Shown: positions 1 through 7,150, counted from the first letter of the stretch. The stretch: DNA of 9,642 nucleotides from JBQTIP01 sp052388025 (GCA_052388025.1 JBQTIP010000297.1:1-9642); one strand, 5' to 3'. Program-made: numbers and translations. Notes: generated by a model not told the origin, from the sequence alone.

Positions 1-2169
1 GGGGTCTCGGAGGGCGGCACGCCCGAGGAGACTTTCTGGGCGATCCGCCGCCTGCTCGAAGCCGCCGCTCGCGAACGGCCCGTCGTCGTGGTCTTCGACG
101 ACATCCACTGGGGCGAGCCGACGTTCCTGGATCTCGTCGAGCACATCGCCGACTGGTCGAGAGATGCGCCGATCCTGTTGCTCTGCATGGCACGGCCCGA
201 CCTGCTCGATCTCCGCGCCGCCTGGGGCGGGGGCAAGCTGAACGTGACCACGATCTCCCTCGAGCCGCTCTCGGAGGACGAGTGCGACCTCCTCATCGCG
301 AACCTGCTCGGCGCCGCCGATCTTGCCCCGCACGCGGAGCGGAGGATCGCCGAGGCGGCCGAGGGCAACCCGCTCTTCGTCGAGGAGATGCTGGGGATGC
401 TCATCGACGACGGTCTCCTCGCGAGGGACGACGGCCGCTGGATCCCGACCGGCGACCTGTCGCGCGTCGCGGTGCCGGCGACGATCCAAGCGGTCCTCGC
501 GGCGAGGCTCGATCGCCTCCCACCGGGGGAGCGGGCCGCGCTCGAGCGGGCTTCGGTGGTCGGGAAGGTCTTTTACCGGGGCGCGGTCGAGGAGCTCTCG
601 CCGTCGGAGGATCGGGCCACAGTGGGGGCGAACCTGCTGACGCTCGTCCGCAAGGAGCTGATCCGGCCCGACCGCCCCACGCTCCCCGGCGAGGACACCT
701 TCCGTTTCCGCCACATCCTGATCCGGGATGCCTCCTATGAGGCCATGCCCAAGCAGCTGCGGGCAGAGCTCCACGAGCGCTTCGCGGACTGGCTCGAGCG
801 GGTGGCCGGCGAGCGCGTCGCCGAGCAGGAAGACATCCTCGGCTACCATCTCGAGCAGGCGGCGCGGCTGCGGGCGGAGCTCGGTCCGGCGGACGAGCAC
901 GCGCGGGGGCTCTCGCGGCAGGCGGCCGAGCGGCTCTCCTCGGCCGGGAGGCGGGCGTCGGATCGGGGCGACGCCGCTGCGGCAGCCAACCTCTTGGGCC
1001 GGGCGACGGACCTTCTTTCCTCCGAGGCGCCGGAGCGCCTGGAACTCCTGCCCGAGCTCGGGGAGGCGCTGATCGACACCGGGGAGCTGGAGCGCGCCGA
1101 CGGGATCCTCACCGACGCCGTGGAGGCCGCCCGCCGCCTCGGCGACCGCCGGCTGGAGGCGCGGGCGGCAGTGCCGCGCCTGGAGGTGCACGGCATGATC
1201 CGGCAGGCCGAATCGCGTCAGACGCTGCAGGAGGCCGAGCGATACATGCGGGAATTCGAGGAGCTCGGCGACGAGCGAGGCGTCGTCCGAGCCGGTCTCG
1301 TAGTGGGGGAGAACGAGTTCTTCCTGGGTCGGTGCCGGCGAGCGGAGGAGGTGCTCCTGCCGCTCGTCGAGCGGGCGTCGAGGGCCGGGGACCGAGAGGG
1401 AGAGAGGAGCGTGCGAAGCCGGCTGATCCGCGCTATCTACTTCGGCCCCACCTCGGTCCGCGACGCCATCGCCCTCATCGAGCAGGTCCTGGAGCAGACA
1501 AGGGGCGAACCGCTGGTCCGGGCGACCGGCCTCTACCTCCTGTGCGCGCTCCACGGTATGGAGGGCCGGTTCGATCGCGGCCGTGAGCTGGCGGCGGAAG
1601 GCCTGGCCATCGCCGAGGAGCTCGGGCGGCCGCTACAGGTGGCGTCGCGAGCGTTCTGGCTTGGGCCGATGGAGATGCTCGCCGCCGACCTCGAAGCGGC
1701 CGAGGCCGTGTTCCGCCACGGGTACGAGACGCTCGAGCGCATCGGCGAGAGTGGGTTCCTCTCCACACTGGCCGGTTGTCTGGGGCACGTCCTTCACGGC
1801 CTGGGACGGGACGAGGAGGCCGAACGGTTCGCCCGCGCTGCGGCAGACCTCGCTTCGAGCGACGACTTCGCCTCGCAGTCCTTGTCCCGGACCTGCCTCG
1901 CCAAGATCCTGGCCCGCCGCGGGGAGCACGGGCCGGCCGAGGCCCTGGCCCGGGAGGGGTTGACCTACGTGGGATACACCGACTACCTCGACATGCACGG
2001 CGACGCGCTGATGGACCTGGCGGTGATCCTCCGCACAGCCGGACGAACGAAGGATGCCGTGCCGGCCGTCAAGGACGCACTCCAGCTCTTCGAACAGAAG
2101 GGGAACCTGGTGTCTGCCGGCAGGGCGCGCGTTGTGCTCGACCAGCTCACCAGCGGCCTCACCGAGTGA
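1..2169 (+). CDS. AAA/STAND ATPase with TPR repeats, 5'-truncated (adenylate cyclase/LuxR-type large regulator)
   Basis: The frame is open from base 1, so the gene begins upstream and only its last 722 residues are here. Near the start is a Walker B strand (VVVVFDDIHW, about residues 28-37), so the P-loop is outside the window. GNPLFVEEML (about 122-131), ERASVVGKVF (about 182-191) and RHILIRDASYEAM (about 237-249) are typical of the ATPase part of COG3899-type and class III cyclase or LuxR-like regulators. From about residue 280 to the end the protein is alanine/leucine/glutamate-rich helical repeat of TPR type. Such proteins usually carry an N-terminal nucleotide cyclase or a DNA-binding domain and act as cytoplasmic signal integrators; which one applies here cannot be seen. 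The TGA stop overlaps a GTG by four bases (GTGA at 2166-2169), the usual sign of translational coupling to a following gene. That follower is now only a remnant. Family confidence is high; exact role is unknown. Confidence 0.88.
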   Translation, partial: GVSEGGTPEETFWAIRRLLEAAARERPVVVVFDDIHWGEPTFLDLVEHIADWSRDAPILLLCMARPDLLDLRAAWGGGKLNVTTISLEPLSEDECDLLIANLLGAADLAPHAERRIAEAAEGNPLFVEEMLGMLIDDGLLARDDGRWIPTGDLSRVAVPATIQAVLAARLDRLPPGERAALERASVVGKVFYRGAVEELSPSEDRATVGANLLTLVRKELIRPDRPTLPGEDTFRFRHILIRDASYEAMPKQLRAELHERFADWLERVAGERVAEQEDILGYHLEQAARLRAELGPADEHARGLSRQAAERLSSAGRRASDRGDAAAAANLLGRATDLLSSEAPERLELLPELGEALIDTGELERADGILTDAVEAARRLGDRRLEARAAVPRLEVHGMIRQAESRQTLQEAERYMREFEELGDERGVVRAGLVVGENEFFLGRCRRAEEVLLPLVERASRAGDREGERSVRSRLIRAIYFGPTSVRDAIALIEQVLEQTRGEPLVRATGLYLLCALHGMEGRFDRGRELAAEGLAIAEELGRPLQVASRAFWLGPMEMLAADLEAAEAVFRHGYETLERIGESGFLSTLAGCLGHVLHGLGRDEEAERFARAAADLASSDDFASQSLSRTCLAKILARRGEHGPAEALAREGLTYVGYTDYLDMHGDALMDLAVILRTAGRTKDAVPAVKDALQLFEQKGNLVSAGRARVVLDQLTSGLTE

Positions 2170-2333
2170 AGCTCGGGCTTCATGTCGGTAGTGGGGCCCG
2201 GCCCGTCGACGCGGTCCCTCTCGCCCGGGAGGCCGAGCGGCTCGGATTCGACTCCTGTGTGGAGTGCGGAGGACCGGCGAGGGCCGAGCCTCGGTGCCTG
2301 GAACATCCCGCGAGGTCGCCGTACGCTCTTGGG
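2166..2333 (+). pseudogene. N-terminal remnant of an LLM-class flavin-dependent oxidoreductase
   Basis: A GTG overlapping the ATPase stop opens a frame reading KLGLHVGSGARPVDAV, then LAREAERLGFDS. This resembles the first beta strand and helix of F420/FMN-dependent luciferase-like monooxygenases. After GFDS (codon 2253-2255) the similarity ends in this frame. Skipping one base (T2256) gives VWSAED, which resembles the usual continuation 'SVW..E', so a one-base insertion is possible, but nothing beyond that looks like an LLM enzyme in any frame. The frame stays open and runs straight into the nitF domain. It could therefore also be translated as an odd N-terminal extension of about 56 residues on that protein. 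Most likely it is the stump of a gene that once followed the ATPase in an operon and was cut off by a rearrangement. The match is short, so confidence is moderate. Confidence 0.5.
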
Positions 2334-3323
2334 GTGCCGGCCTCCGAGCTCGCCGAGGTAGTCCGGCGGTTCCGGGATCATCCGGGCCGTCTGGCCAAGG
2401 CCTCCCTGAAGCTCGTGACCGACGTGCTGGGGCCGACCGACTGGCTGCAAGGCCCGGGCGACGACGCGGCGGTGATCCCCCGCGACGGCCGGTTCCTGCT
2501 CGCGGCGGGGGAGGCGATCTTTCCCCCGTTCGTCGAGGCGGATCCGTTCGGCGCGGGCGTGGCTGCGGTGGTGGCCAACGTGAACGACGTTGCCGCGATG
2601 GGGGGGCGACCCTTTGCCCTCGTCGACACGATCGTGGGGCCGGAGGCCCTCGCCCGGCGGGTACTGGAGGGCATGCGCTTCGCGTCCGAGCGCTACGGCG
2701 TGTCGGTAGTGGGAGGCCATCTCACGCTCCGGGAGGGTCCGCCGGCGGTGTCGGCCTTCGTCATCGGTGAAGCGGTCGCTGTGCTCTCCTCCCGGGCCGC
2801 GGCCCCGGGCCAGGCCCTGCTCCTCGCTTGTGCCCTCGAGGGAGCGATGCGCGGCGACTTCCTCTTCTTCTCCTCGCTGCGCGAGCGGGAGGACCGCGTT
2901 GGGGGCGACATCGAGATTCTCGCGCGCATCGCCGAGGCGGGTTCGTGCGTGGCCGCCAAGGACGTGAGCATGGCGGGGGTGCTCGGCTCGCTAGCCATGC
3001 TGCTCGAGCCGAGCCGAGTGGGCGTGGTCGTCGATCTCGAGCGGCTTCCGAGGCCGCCGGACGTCGGCCTCGCCGACTGGACGGCGGCGTTCCCGTCCTA
3101 CGGGTTCCTCCTCTGTGCCCCTGATGGCCGCGCGGAGGAGTGCGCGGCGGCGTTCCACACTGAGGGCCTCGCCTGCGAGGAGATCGGCGTGCTGGACGGC
3201 AGGGGAGTTCTCAGTGTCGCTCTGCGAGGTGAGGAGTCGGTGCTCCTCGATGTCACCCGCGACGGGGTCACCCGGCTCGACGGCGGGGGGCCGGGCCGGG
3301 CCCCCCACCGCTCCTCGGGTTAG
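2334..3323 (+). CDS. nitF: AIR synthase-related protein, Sll0787 family (NitF)
   Basis: This 329-residue protein belongs to the PurM/ThiL/SelD ATP-binding superfamily. Numbered from the GTG at 2334, visible motifs are GPGDDAAVI (40-48), NVNDVAAMGGRP (82-93), VVGGHLT (125-131), AKDVSMAGVLGSLAMLLE (208-225) and FPSYGFLL (253-260). This combination is what I recall for the Sll0787 branch rather than for true PurM or ThiL. In Nit1C clusters this gene, nitF, sits with nitB, nitD and nitE; its reaction is unknown, though the fold suggests an ATP-dependent phosphorylation or amidine-type step in the cytoplasm. The start was chosen because family similarity begins at ASELAEVVRRF. No good ribosome-binding site precedes it, so translation could instead begin at GTG 2166, overlapping the ATPase stop, and include the LLM-like remnant. 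It is convergent with the other nit genes: its TAG overlaps the channel gene's TAA by four bases. Confidence 0.85.
   Translation: MPASELAEVVRRFRDHPGRLAKASLKLVTDVLGPTDWLQGPGDDAAVIPRDGRFLLAAGEAIFPPFVEADPFGAGVAAVVANVNDVAAMGGRPFALVDTIVGPEALARRVLEGMRFASERYGVSVVGGHLTLREGPPAVSAFVIGEAVAVLSSRAAAPGQALLLACALEGAMRGDFLFFSSLREREDRVGGDIEILARIAEAGSCVAAKDVSMAGVLGSLAMLLEPSRVGVVVDLERLPRPPDVGLADWTAAFPSYGFLLCAPDGRAEECAAAFHTEGLACEEIGVLDGRGVLSVALRGEESVLLDVTRDGVTRLDGGGPGRAPHRSSG
3285..3306. other. GC-only hairpin at the convergent gene ends
   Basis: GGGGGGCC and GGCCCCCC form a perfect 8-bp stem around a 6-base loop (GGGCCG), inside the last codons of nitF and just before the overlapping stops of nitF and the channel gene. 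No T-run follows on either strand, so it is not a classical intrinsic terminator. It may slow polymerase or protect 3' ends, or be a by-product of GC-rich coding sequence. Confidence 0.3.
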
Positions 3324-3847
3324 GGGATCTCGTTGCCCAGGGCCACGATGATGGCCGGGAGCCAGAAGGTGTAGGTCGCCGTCACCACCAGCAGAAGGCC
3401 GAGCACCTTCGCGTTCAGCCGGCCGTACGTTGTGGCGGTCACTCCCAGGAACACCACGAACCAAACGATCAGGATCGACCGGAACATCCATCCCCCGGCG
3501 AAGAAGTCCCAGTAGAAGAGGGGGACGATGGCGACGGCCACGGCCACGTTACCGATGGGCCGGAGGTCGAGCCCCAGGATCTCGGTGATCCCCAGGAAGG
3601 TGAAGAACCCGGCGTAGATGGCCACGAGACCGCTCAGCAAGATCGAGGCTTCGCCGGCCAGCTGGTTCGACATGATGTCGAAGGCCTGAACGAAGTCGAT
3701 GAGCCCCGCTACCAGGGTGACCCACCCGACGGCCTTGAGGGGATCCGACCCTCCCTCCTTGGGGGTGGCCCCGACCCCCAGGAAGTACATGGCATTCGTC
3801 CACACGGCGATGCCGCTGAAGAAGAAGACGATCGTGATCGGCGGCAT
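3320..3847 (-). CDS. AmiS/UreI family channel (amide/urea transporter)
   Basis: A 175-residue integral membrane protein with about six hydrophobic segments (roughly residues 4-24, 36-55, 67-91, 99-115, 122-140, 147-170). The GLDLRP motif (92-97) before the fourth segment matches GLDWRP of Helicobacter UreI. The FYWD and GGWMFRSILIVWF stretch and the closing TFWLPAIIVAL also follow the family layout (IWLAWGVLW and TAWIPAWLLF in UreI). Members are about 170-200 residues and let urea or short-chain amides cross the inner membrane passively; UreI is proton-gated. The start is the ATG at 3847, preceded by GGGGAGGG about 7 bases upstream; an earlier ATG is out of frame. The gene follows nitE by 79 bases in the same direction, with a possible promoter of its own in the gap. 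Its place between nit genes suggests that the pathway's substrate or product is a small uncharged nitrogen compound. The substrate is an inference; the family call is fairly firm. Confidence 0.78.
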   Translation of the reverse strand: MPPITIVFFFSGIAVWTNAMYFLGVGATPKEGGSDPLKAVGWVTLVAGLIDFVQAFDIMSNQLAGEASILLSGLVAIYAGFFTFLGITEILGLDLRPIGNVAVAVAIVPLFYWDFFAGGWMFRSILIVWFVVFLGVTATTYGRLNAKVLGLLLVVTATYTFWLPAIIVALGNEIP

Positions 3848-3879
3848 GGCATCCCTCCCCTAAGCCGGCCTCGTGTCGG

Positions 3880-3909
3880 ATAGTAGTCACGAATAGGACC
3901 GAAAGTAAA
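3880..3909 (-). promoter_or_regulatory. Possible sigma-70-type promoter for the channel gene
   Basis: On the minus strand TTTACT (3909-3904) and TACTAT (3885-3880) are spaced 18 bases apart. They lie in the relatively AT-rich 79-base gap after nitE and about 33 bases before the channel's ATG. Each hexamer matches the -35 or -10 consensus at four of six positions. It would allow the channel to be expressed apart from the upstream nit genes. Confidence 0.3.
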
Positions 3910-3926
3910 CCCGGAGGAGGCCCGGC

Positions 3927-4454
3927 TCAAGAGCCGGCGGCGGCGCCCTGCAGGTTGATCGCCATCTGCTGGTGGATCCGGCCGACGAAGGGGGCCAGCT
4001 CGCCCACCCGGTGCCAGCCAAGACGCTCGAAGAAGCCTACGTTCTGGGGCTGGATGTACGCGACCATCAGCCGCCCGCCGCGCTCGCCGGCGGTCCGGAC
4101 GGCAAAGCGAACGAGGGGCGCGCCCAGCCCGCGACGGCGGAAGGCCGGCAGCACGGCCAGGCGGTCCCCCTTCCACAGGCCGGGGTCCTCGAGCGGGTAG
4201 AGGCGGACCGCGCCGCCGGCCACCTGGCCGCAGAGTCCGAGGACGTGGATCGTCTCGGGCTCCTCGTCGTGGGCGTCGCGGTCGGTCCCCTCGAAGAACC
4301 CCTGCTCCCGGACGAACACGGCGTCGCGGACTGCGAAGTGGATGGCGAGCTCCTCGGGCGTGGCTGCGGTGCGACAGGAGAGCGGGAGATCCCGCCCCGG
4401 CGCGTCCTCCTCAGCGGATCTGGAGAAGGGGGAGATGACGGCGGGCCGGCTCAT
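3927..4454 (-). CDS. nitE: GNAT N-acetyltransferase, MSMEG_0567/Sll0786 family (NitE)
   Basis: A 175-residue GNAT-fold protein expected to transfer an acyl group from acyl-CoA to an unknown amine or small molecule in the cytoplasm. The family signatures I recognise are VRDAVFVREQGFFEGTDRDAHD (42-63), GAVRLYPLEDPGLWKGDRLAV (81-101) and the acyl-CoA pyrophosphate loop RRRGLGAP (106-113). They are followed by LVRFAVRTA, IQPQNVGFFERLGWHRVGE (134-152) and HQQMAINL (161-168). This is the 'nitrogen starvation' acetyltransferase of the Nit1C cluster. The start ATG at 4454 has AGAGGA six bases upstream, and the first 14 codons lie inside the end of nitD, so the two are probably translationally coupled. 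The N-terminal 25 or so residues encoded there and just after are poorly conserved. The substrate of the family is not known. Confidence 0.88.
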   Translation of the reverse strand: MSRPAVISPFSRSAEEDAPGRDLPLSCRTAATPEELAIHFAVRDAVFVREQGFFEGTDRDAHDEEPETIHVLGLCGQVAGGAVRLYPLEDPGLWKGDRLAVLPAFRRRGLGAPLVRFAVRTAGERGGRLMVAYIQPQNVGFFERLGWHRVGELAPFVGRIHQQMAINLQGAAAGS

Positions 4455-5568
4455 CGAGGGTCCTCTCGAAGGTGCCCATCACCGAGCACGCCTGGCAGCG
4501 AGCACACCCGGCTCGCACGTCCCAGGACCCGAGGCCGTGGGAGACGACGTAGGGCACCACTTGGCGGTACATCGATTCCACGTAGTCCGGTGGCGGCGGC
4601 AGGAAGTCCTCCATCAGGCTCCCGGGAACAGGTCGCAGGGGCACCACGAAGGGGTAGACGCCCATGTCGACCGCTCGCCGGCAGCCCGCCACGGTGACGT
4701 TGGGGTCCTCGCCCATGCCGAGGATGACGTAGGTGGAGACCTGCCCGCGCCCGAACAGCTCCACCGCCCGTTCCCAAGCCCGGAAGTAGCCCTCCACGCC
4801 GGTGCGGGCCTTGGCCGGCGCCACCCACTCGAGGACCTTCGGGTCGAAGGACTCGACGTGCATACCGACGGCGTCGACGCCCATCTCCCTCACGGCCTCC
4901 AGCCCCGAGAGGTCCTCGGGGGGCTCAAACTGGGCCTGGACCGGGAGCCCTGAGGCGTCCTTGATGGCCTTCGCGCACTTGGCCACGTACAGGGCGCCCT
5001 TGTCGGGGCTACGAGCCGTGCCCGTCGTGAGGGTGACGTCGGCCGCCCCGTCCAGCTCCTTGGCGGCCTTCGCCACCTCGGCCAGCTGCTCCGGCCTCTT
5101 CACGGGGATCGTCCGGCCGGCCTCCAGGGACACCTCGATCCCGCAGAATCGGCACTGGTCCTCGTTCCCCCAGTACACGCAGGTCTGGATCACCGTGCTG
5201 GCGAGCGAGTCGAGGTGCAGGAGCGCGATCTTCCAGTAGGGGATGCCGTCGGCCGTCTCGAGGTCGTAGATCTTCGGCCGCGGCGGGATCTGCGCCCCCG
5301 CGAGGCGATGGTCCTCGCGATAGAGGTCCCACCCCTTCCCGTCGCGACGCAGGACGAAGGGGGAGCTCGCCACGTACTCCGAGATGAACGGGAAGGTGAC
5401 CGGCGTGCCGTCGACGTAGATCATCCCGGCGTCGGCGGGCCCCGCTCCGCCCCGGCGTCCTTCGAGCCCGTCCTCCTCAATGCGGACGCCGTAGCTCTGC
5501 AGCTCGGTGAGCAGGGTCGCGAACTCGGCGGGGGTCATGCCCGCCGGCGCGTCAGCCCTTGTGGCCAT
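4411..5568 (-). CDS. nitD: Radical SAM protein, MSMEG_0568 family (NitD)
   Basis: A 385-residue protein (full length for the family). Residues 128-144 read QTCVYWGNEDQCRFCGI, giving cysteines 130, 139 and 142, a CX8CX2C arrangement instead of the canonical CX3CX2C radical SAM motif; the spaced form is what I recall for the MSMEG_0568 family. TLTTGTARSPDKG (179-191) fits the SAM-binding strand after it. GVDAVGMHVESFD (230-242), YVILGMGEDPNVTV (280-293) and VVPLRPVPGSLMEDF (308-322) complete the TIM-barrel core. A C-terminal CARCQAC (355-361) adds three more cysteines that could hold a second iron-sulfur cluster. In Nit1C clusters nitD normally follows the nitrilase; here it follows a metal amidohydrolase, whose last 17 bases overlap its start. 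The ATG at 5568 has GAGGAG upstream; an ATG at 5538 (MTPAEFATLL) is a weaker alternative. The reaction is unknown in the family. Confidence 0.9.
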   Translation of the reverse strand: MATRADAPAGMTPAEFATLLTELQSYGVRIEEDGLEGRRGGAGPADAGMIYVDGTPVTFPFISEYVASSPFVLRRDGKGWDLYREDHRLAGAQIPPRPKIYDLETADGIPYWKIALLHLDSLASTVIQTCVYWGNEDQCRFCGIEVSLEAGRTIPVKRPEQLAEVAKAAKELDGAADVTLTTGTARSPDKGALYVAKCAKAIKDASGLPVQAQFEPPEDLSGLEAVREMGVDAVGMHVESFDPKVLEWVAPAKARTGVEGYFRAWERAVELFGRGQVSTYVILGMGEDPNVTVAGCRRAVDMGVYPFVVPLRPVPGSLMEDFLPPPPDYVESMYRQVVPYVVSHGLGSWDVRAGCARCQACSVMGTFERTLDEPARRHLPLLQIR

Positions 5569-6412
5569 AGAGCTCCTCGAAGTTGGCGGCGAAGACCCGG
5601 TCCTTCAGCTCGTCCGAGACCCGAGCGCCGGCGATCTTCCAGTATTCGCCCCAGAAGTCGCTCCACGGCTCGTCAGAGGCAAACAGAAGCCGGTCGTGGC
5701 CAACGCCGCGGCGCTCGATCTCGGTGAGGAGCCAGCGGACGCCGAAGCCGACGGCCCAGGTCGTGTCGGTATAGACCTTGTAGCCCTCCTCCACCCAGTC
5801 CAGGAACCTGGGGACGAGCCGGATGTGCCCGCTCACGCCCCCGCCGAAGTGGACGAGGTAGATCTTCACCCGCTTGCCGTACTTCTCGATCATCGGGATG
5901 TAGTTGCTGATGTCCGAGTTCCCGCCGGGGCTCGTGTGGAAGTGGAACACGAGGTCGTGCTCCTCGGCGGCGGCGAAGCAGGCCTCGGCGATCTCGGCGG
6001 TCTCCTCGTCCCAGCCCTCCGGGTTAGGGTTGCCGCCAAGAAGGAAGGTGGTCTTGAGGGCGACGATGCCCTGCTCCCCGGCATCCTTCAGCGCACTCAG
6101 GGTCATCTCCTTGTTCTGGGGCAGGAAGGACACCCAAAGGCCGCCACGCACGCGGTCTGACGACTTGACCGTGTCGAGGACCAGGGAGTTCAGCGAGAAG
6201 GGCTGTCCCTGGACGGGGATGCCGTAGTTGGGGAGCACGAGGGCGCGCTCGACGCCGATCTCGTCCATGTGCGCCATGTAGTCCTTGCCCGTGGCGAACT
6301 CGTAGACGGTTGGTTTGACCGGTTCCTTGAGATCGTAGAACTGCCAGGCGGCCATCTCCCCGATGTGGCTGTGGCCGTCGATCATGCGGTGAGCTACTCG
6401 TTCCTCGGCCAT
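5552..6412 (-). CDS. Metal-dependent amidohydrolase, ACMSD/amidohydrolase-2 type
   Basis: A 286-residue TIM-barrel hydrolase. The metal-ligand pattern of the amidohydrolase superfamily is intact: DGHSHIG (His14, His16), FHFHTS (His157/His159), LVHFGGG (His188) and SDEPW (Asp247); Lys120 in VALKTT may be a further ligand or a catalytic residue. There is no signal peptide, so it acts in the cytoplasm. Relatives in this branch hydrolyse or decarboxylate small substrates with a divalent metal; the substrate here cannot be read. The start ATG at 6412 has GGGGGAGG five bases upstream. The 90-base gap before it is less GC-rich and may hold a promoter. The stop lies 17 bases inside nitD, so the two are likely coupled. 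It occupies the position directly before nitD where Nit1C clusters carry the nitrilase, which makes it a candidate for the pathway's hydrolytic enzyme. Superfamily call firm, function open. Confidence 0.85.
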   Translation of the reverse strand: MAEERVAHRMIDGHSHIGEMAAWQFYDLKEPVKPTVYEFATGKDYMAHMDEIGVERALVLPNYGIPVQGQPFSLNSLVLDTVKSSDRVRGGLWVSFLPQNKEMTLSALKDAGEQGIVALKTTFLLGGNPNPEGWDEETAEIAEACFAAAEEHDLVFHFHTSPGGNSDISNYIPMIEKYGKRVKIYLVHFGGGVSGHIRLVPRFLDWVEEGYKVYTDTTWAVGFGVRWLLTEIERRGVGHDRLLFASDEPWSDFWGEYWKIAGARVSDELKDRVFAANFEELYGHKG

Positions 6413-6502
6413 CGGTACCTCCCCCTGGGGCGCGGGCCGACGTCTCCGGATACTTTAGGAAACGACCCTCTACCGAACGACACAAATCCTCCCGCCCGTC
6501 TC

Positions 6503-7150
6503 TCAGGCTGTCAAGCCGGACCCTCCGGCGAGGCGGGCCCGAAGGTGCTCCACCGTCCGCTCCCAGGACTCGGGGTCGAGGAATGTCTCGCGGCCGGTGA
6601 GGGGAGCCGACTCGTCCACCCAGTCCCCGGTCCATGGATCGAGACGGACGACCTCCACCCCGTAGACAGGTCGATCCATGTCGGGGCCCAGCTCGACGAA
6701 CACATGCAGAGCCACGCCGTCCGCGAGGTGCATCTCCAGCCTTCGGTAGGGGGGCATGCGGGGGCCTCCGGCGCCGGCGGCCTCGTACACGACGACCCAC
6801 CGGTCTCCCCGTGCGCGGGCCGCTCTCAGCCGCCGGGCGGCCTCCCCCCGGTGGACCTCGGCGAGCACCTCCTTGTACCGGAGGCCGAACGCGGCCCCTG
6901 TGACCACCCCGAGATCAAGGCCCTCGACAACCAGTCCCTCTCGAACCATCAGGGCCTCGACGATCTCGGGTGCGTCGCCGTAGGCCTCGGCCAATTGCTC
7001 GGGCGTGCGGGCGGACCCGAGCTCGTCCGCGAGGATGCGGACGAGGCCGAGGTAGCGCTCGTAGATCTCCGGCTGAGCCGTGACGATCGGATACAGGCGC
7101 TGCTCCGCGGCACTCCACCGACCGACCAGCTCCTCGAGCCTCTTGGACAT
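6503..7150 (-). CDS. Uncharacterised 215-residue protein in the nit cluster
   Basis: I do not recognise this family. The first half (about 1-110) is predicted helical and charged (for example YERYLGLVRILADELG and TPEQLAEAYGDAPEIVEAL). The second half looks strand-rich (RWVVVYEAAG, RLEMHLADGVALHVFVELG, YGVEVVRLDPWTGDWVDE) and ends in a helix. There is no signal peptide, membrane segment or cysteine, so it is probably cytoplasmic. The reading frame is intact and has the codon bias of its neighbours, and the antisense frame overlaps it without any recognisable domain. The ATG at 7150 has an AGGA directly abutting it, which is too close for a good ribosome-binding site, so the exact start is uncertain. 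It lies 63 bases after nitB and 90 before the amidohydrolase, in the interval where nitrilase would be expected. It has none of the nitrilase Glu-Lys-Cys motifs. Possibly a partner or substrate-binding subunit of its neighbours. Confidence 0.75.
   Translation of the reverse strand: MSKRLEELVGRWSAAEQRLYPIVTAQPEIYERYLGLVRILADELGSARTPEQLAEAYGDAPEIVEALMVREGLVVEGLDLGVVTGAAFGLRYKEVLAEVHRGEAARRLRAARARGDRWVVVYEAAGAGGPRMPPYRRLEMHLADGVALHVFVELGPDMDRPVYGVEVVRLDPWTGDWVDESAPLTGRETFLDPESWERTVEHLRARLAGGSGLTA

Noticed and set aside
1776..2165. Extension of the nitF frame upstream of 2166
   Set aside because: It overlaps the conserved TPR coding region of the ATPase in another frame, and its residues are low-complexity Arg/Pro/Gly sequence.
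3285..3306. Hairpin as an intrinsic bidirectional terminator
   Set aside because: The stem is strong, but no T-run follows on either strand, so it is listed only as a hairpin.
5552..7150. A hidden nitrilase gene in the expected nitC slot
   Set aside because: I looked for the nitrilase Glu, Lys and Cys motif regions in the coding frames; the frames encode a metal amidohydrolase and an unrelated protein instead.
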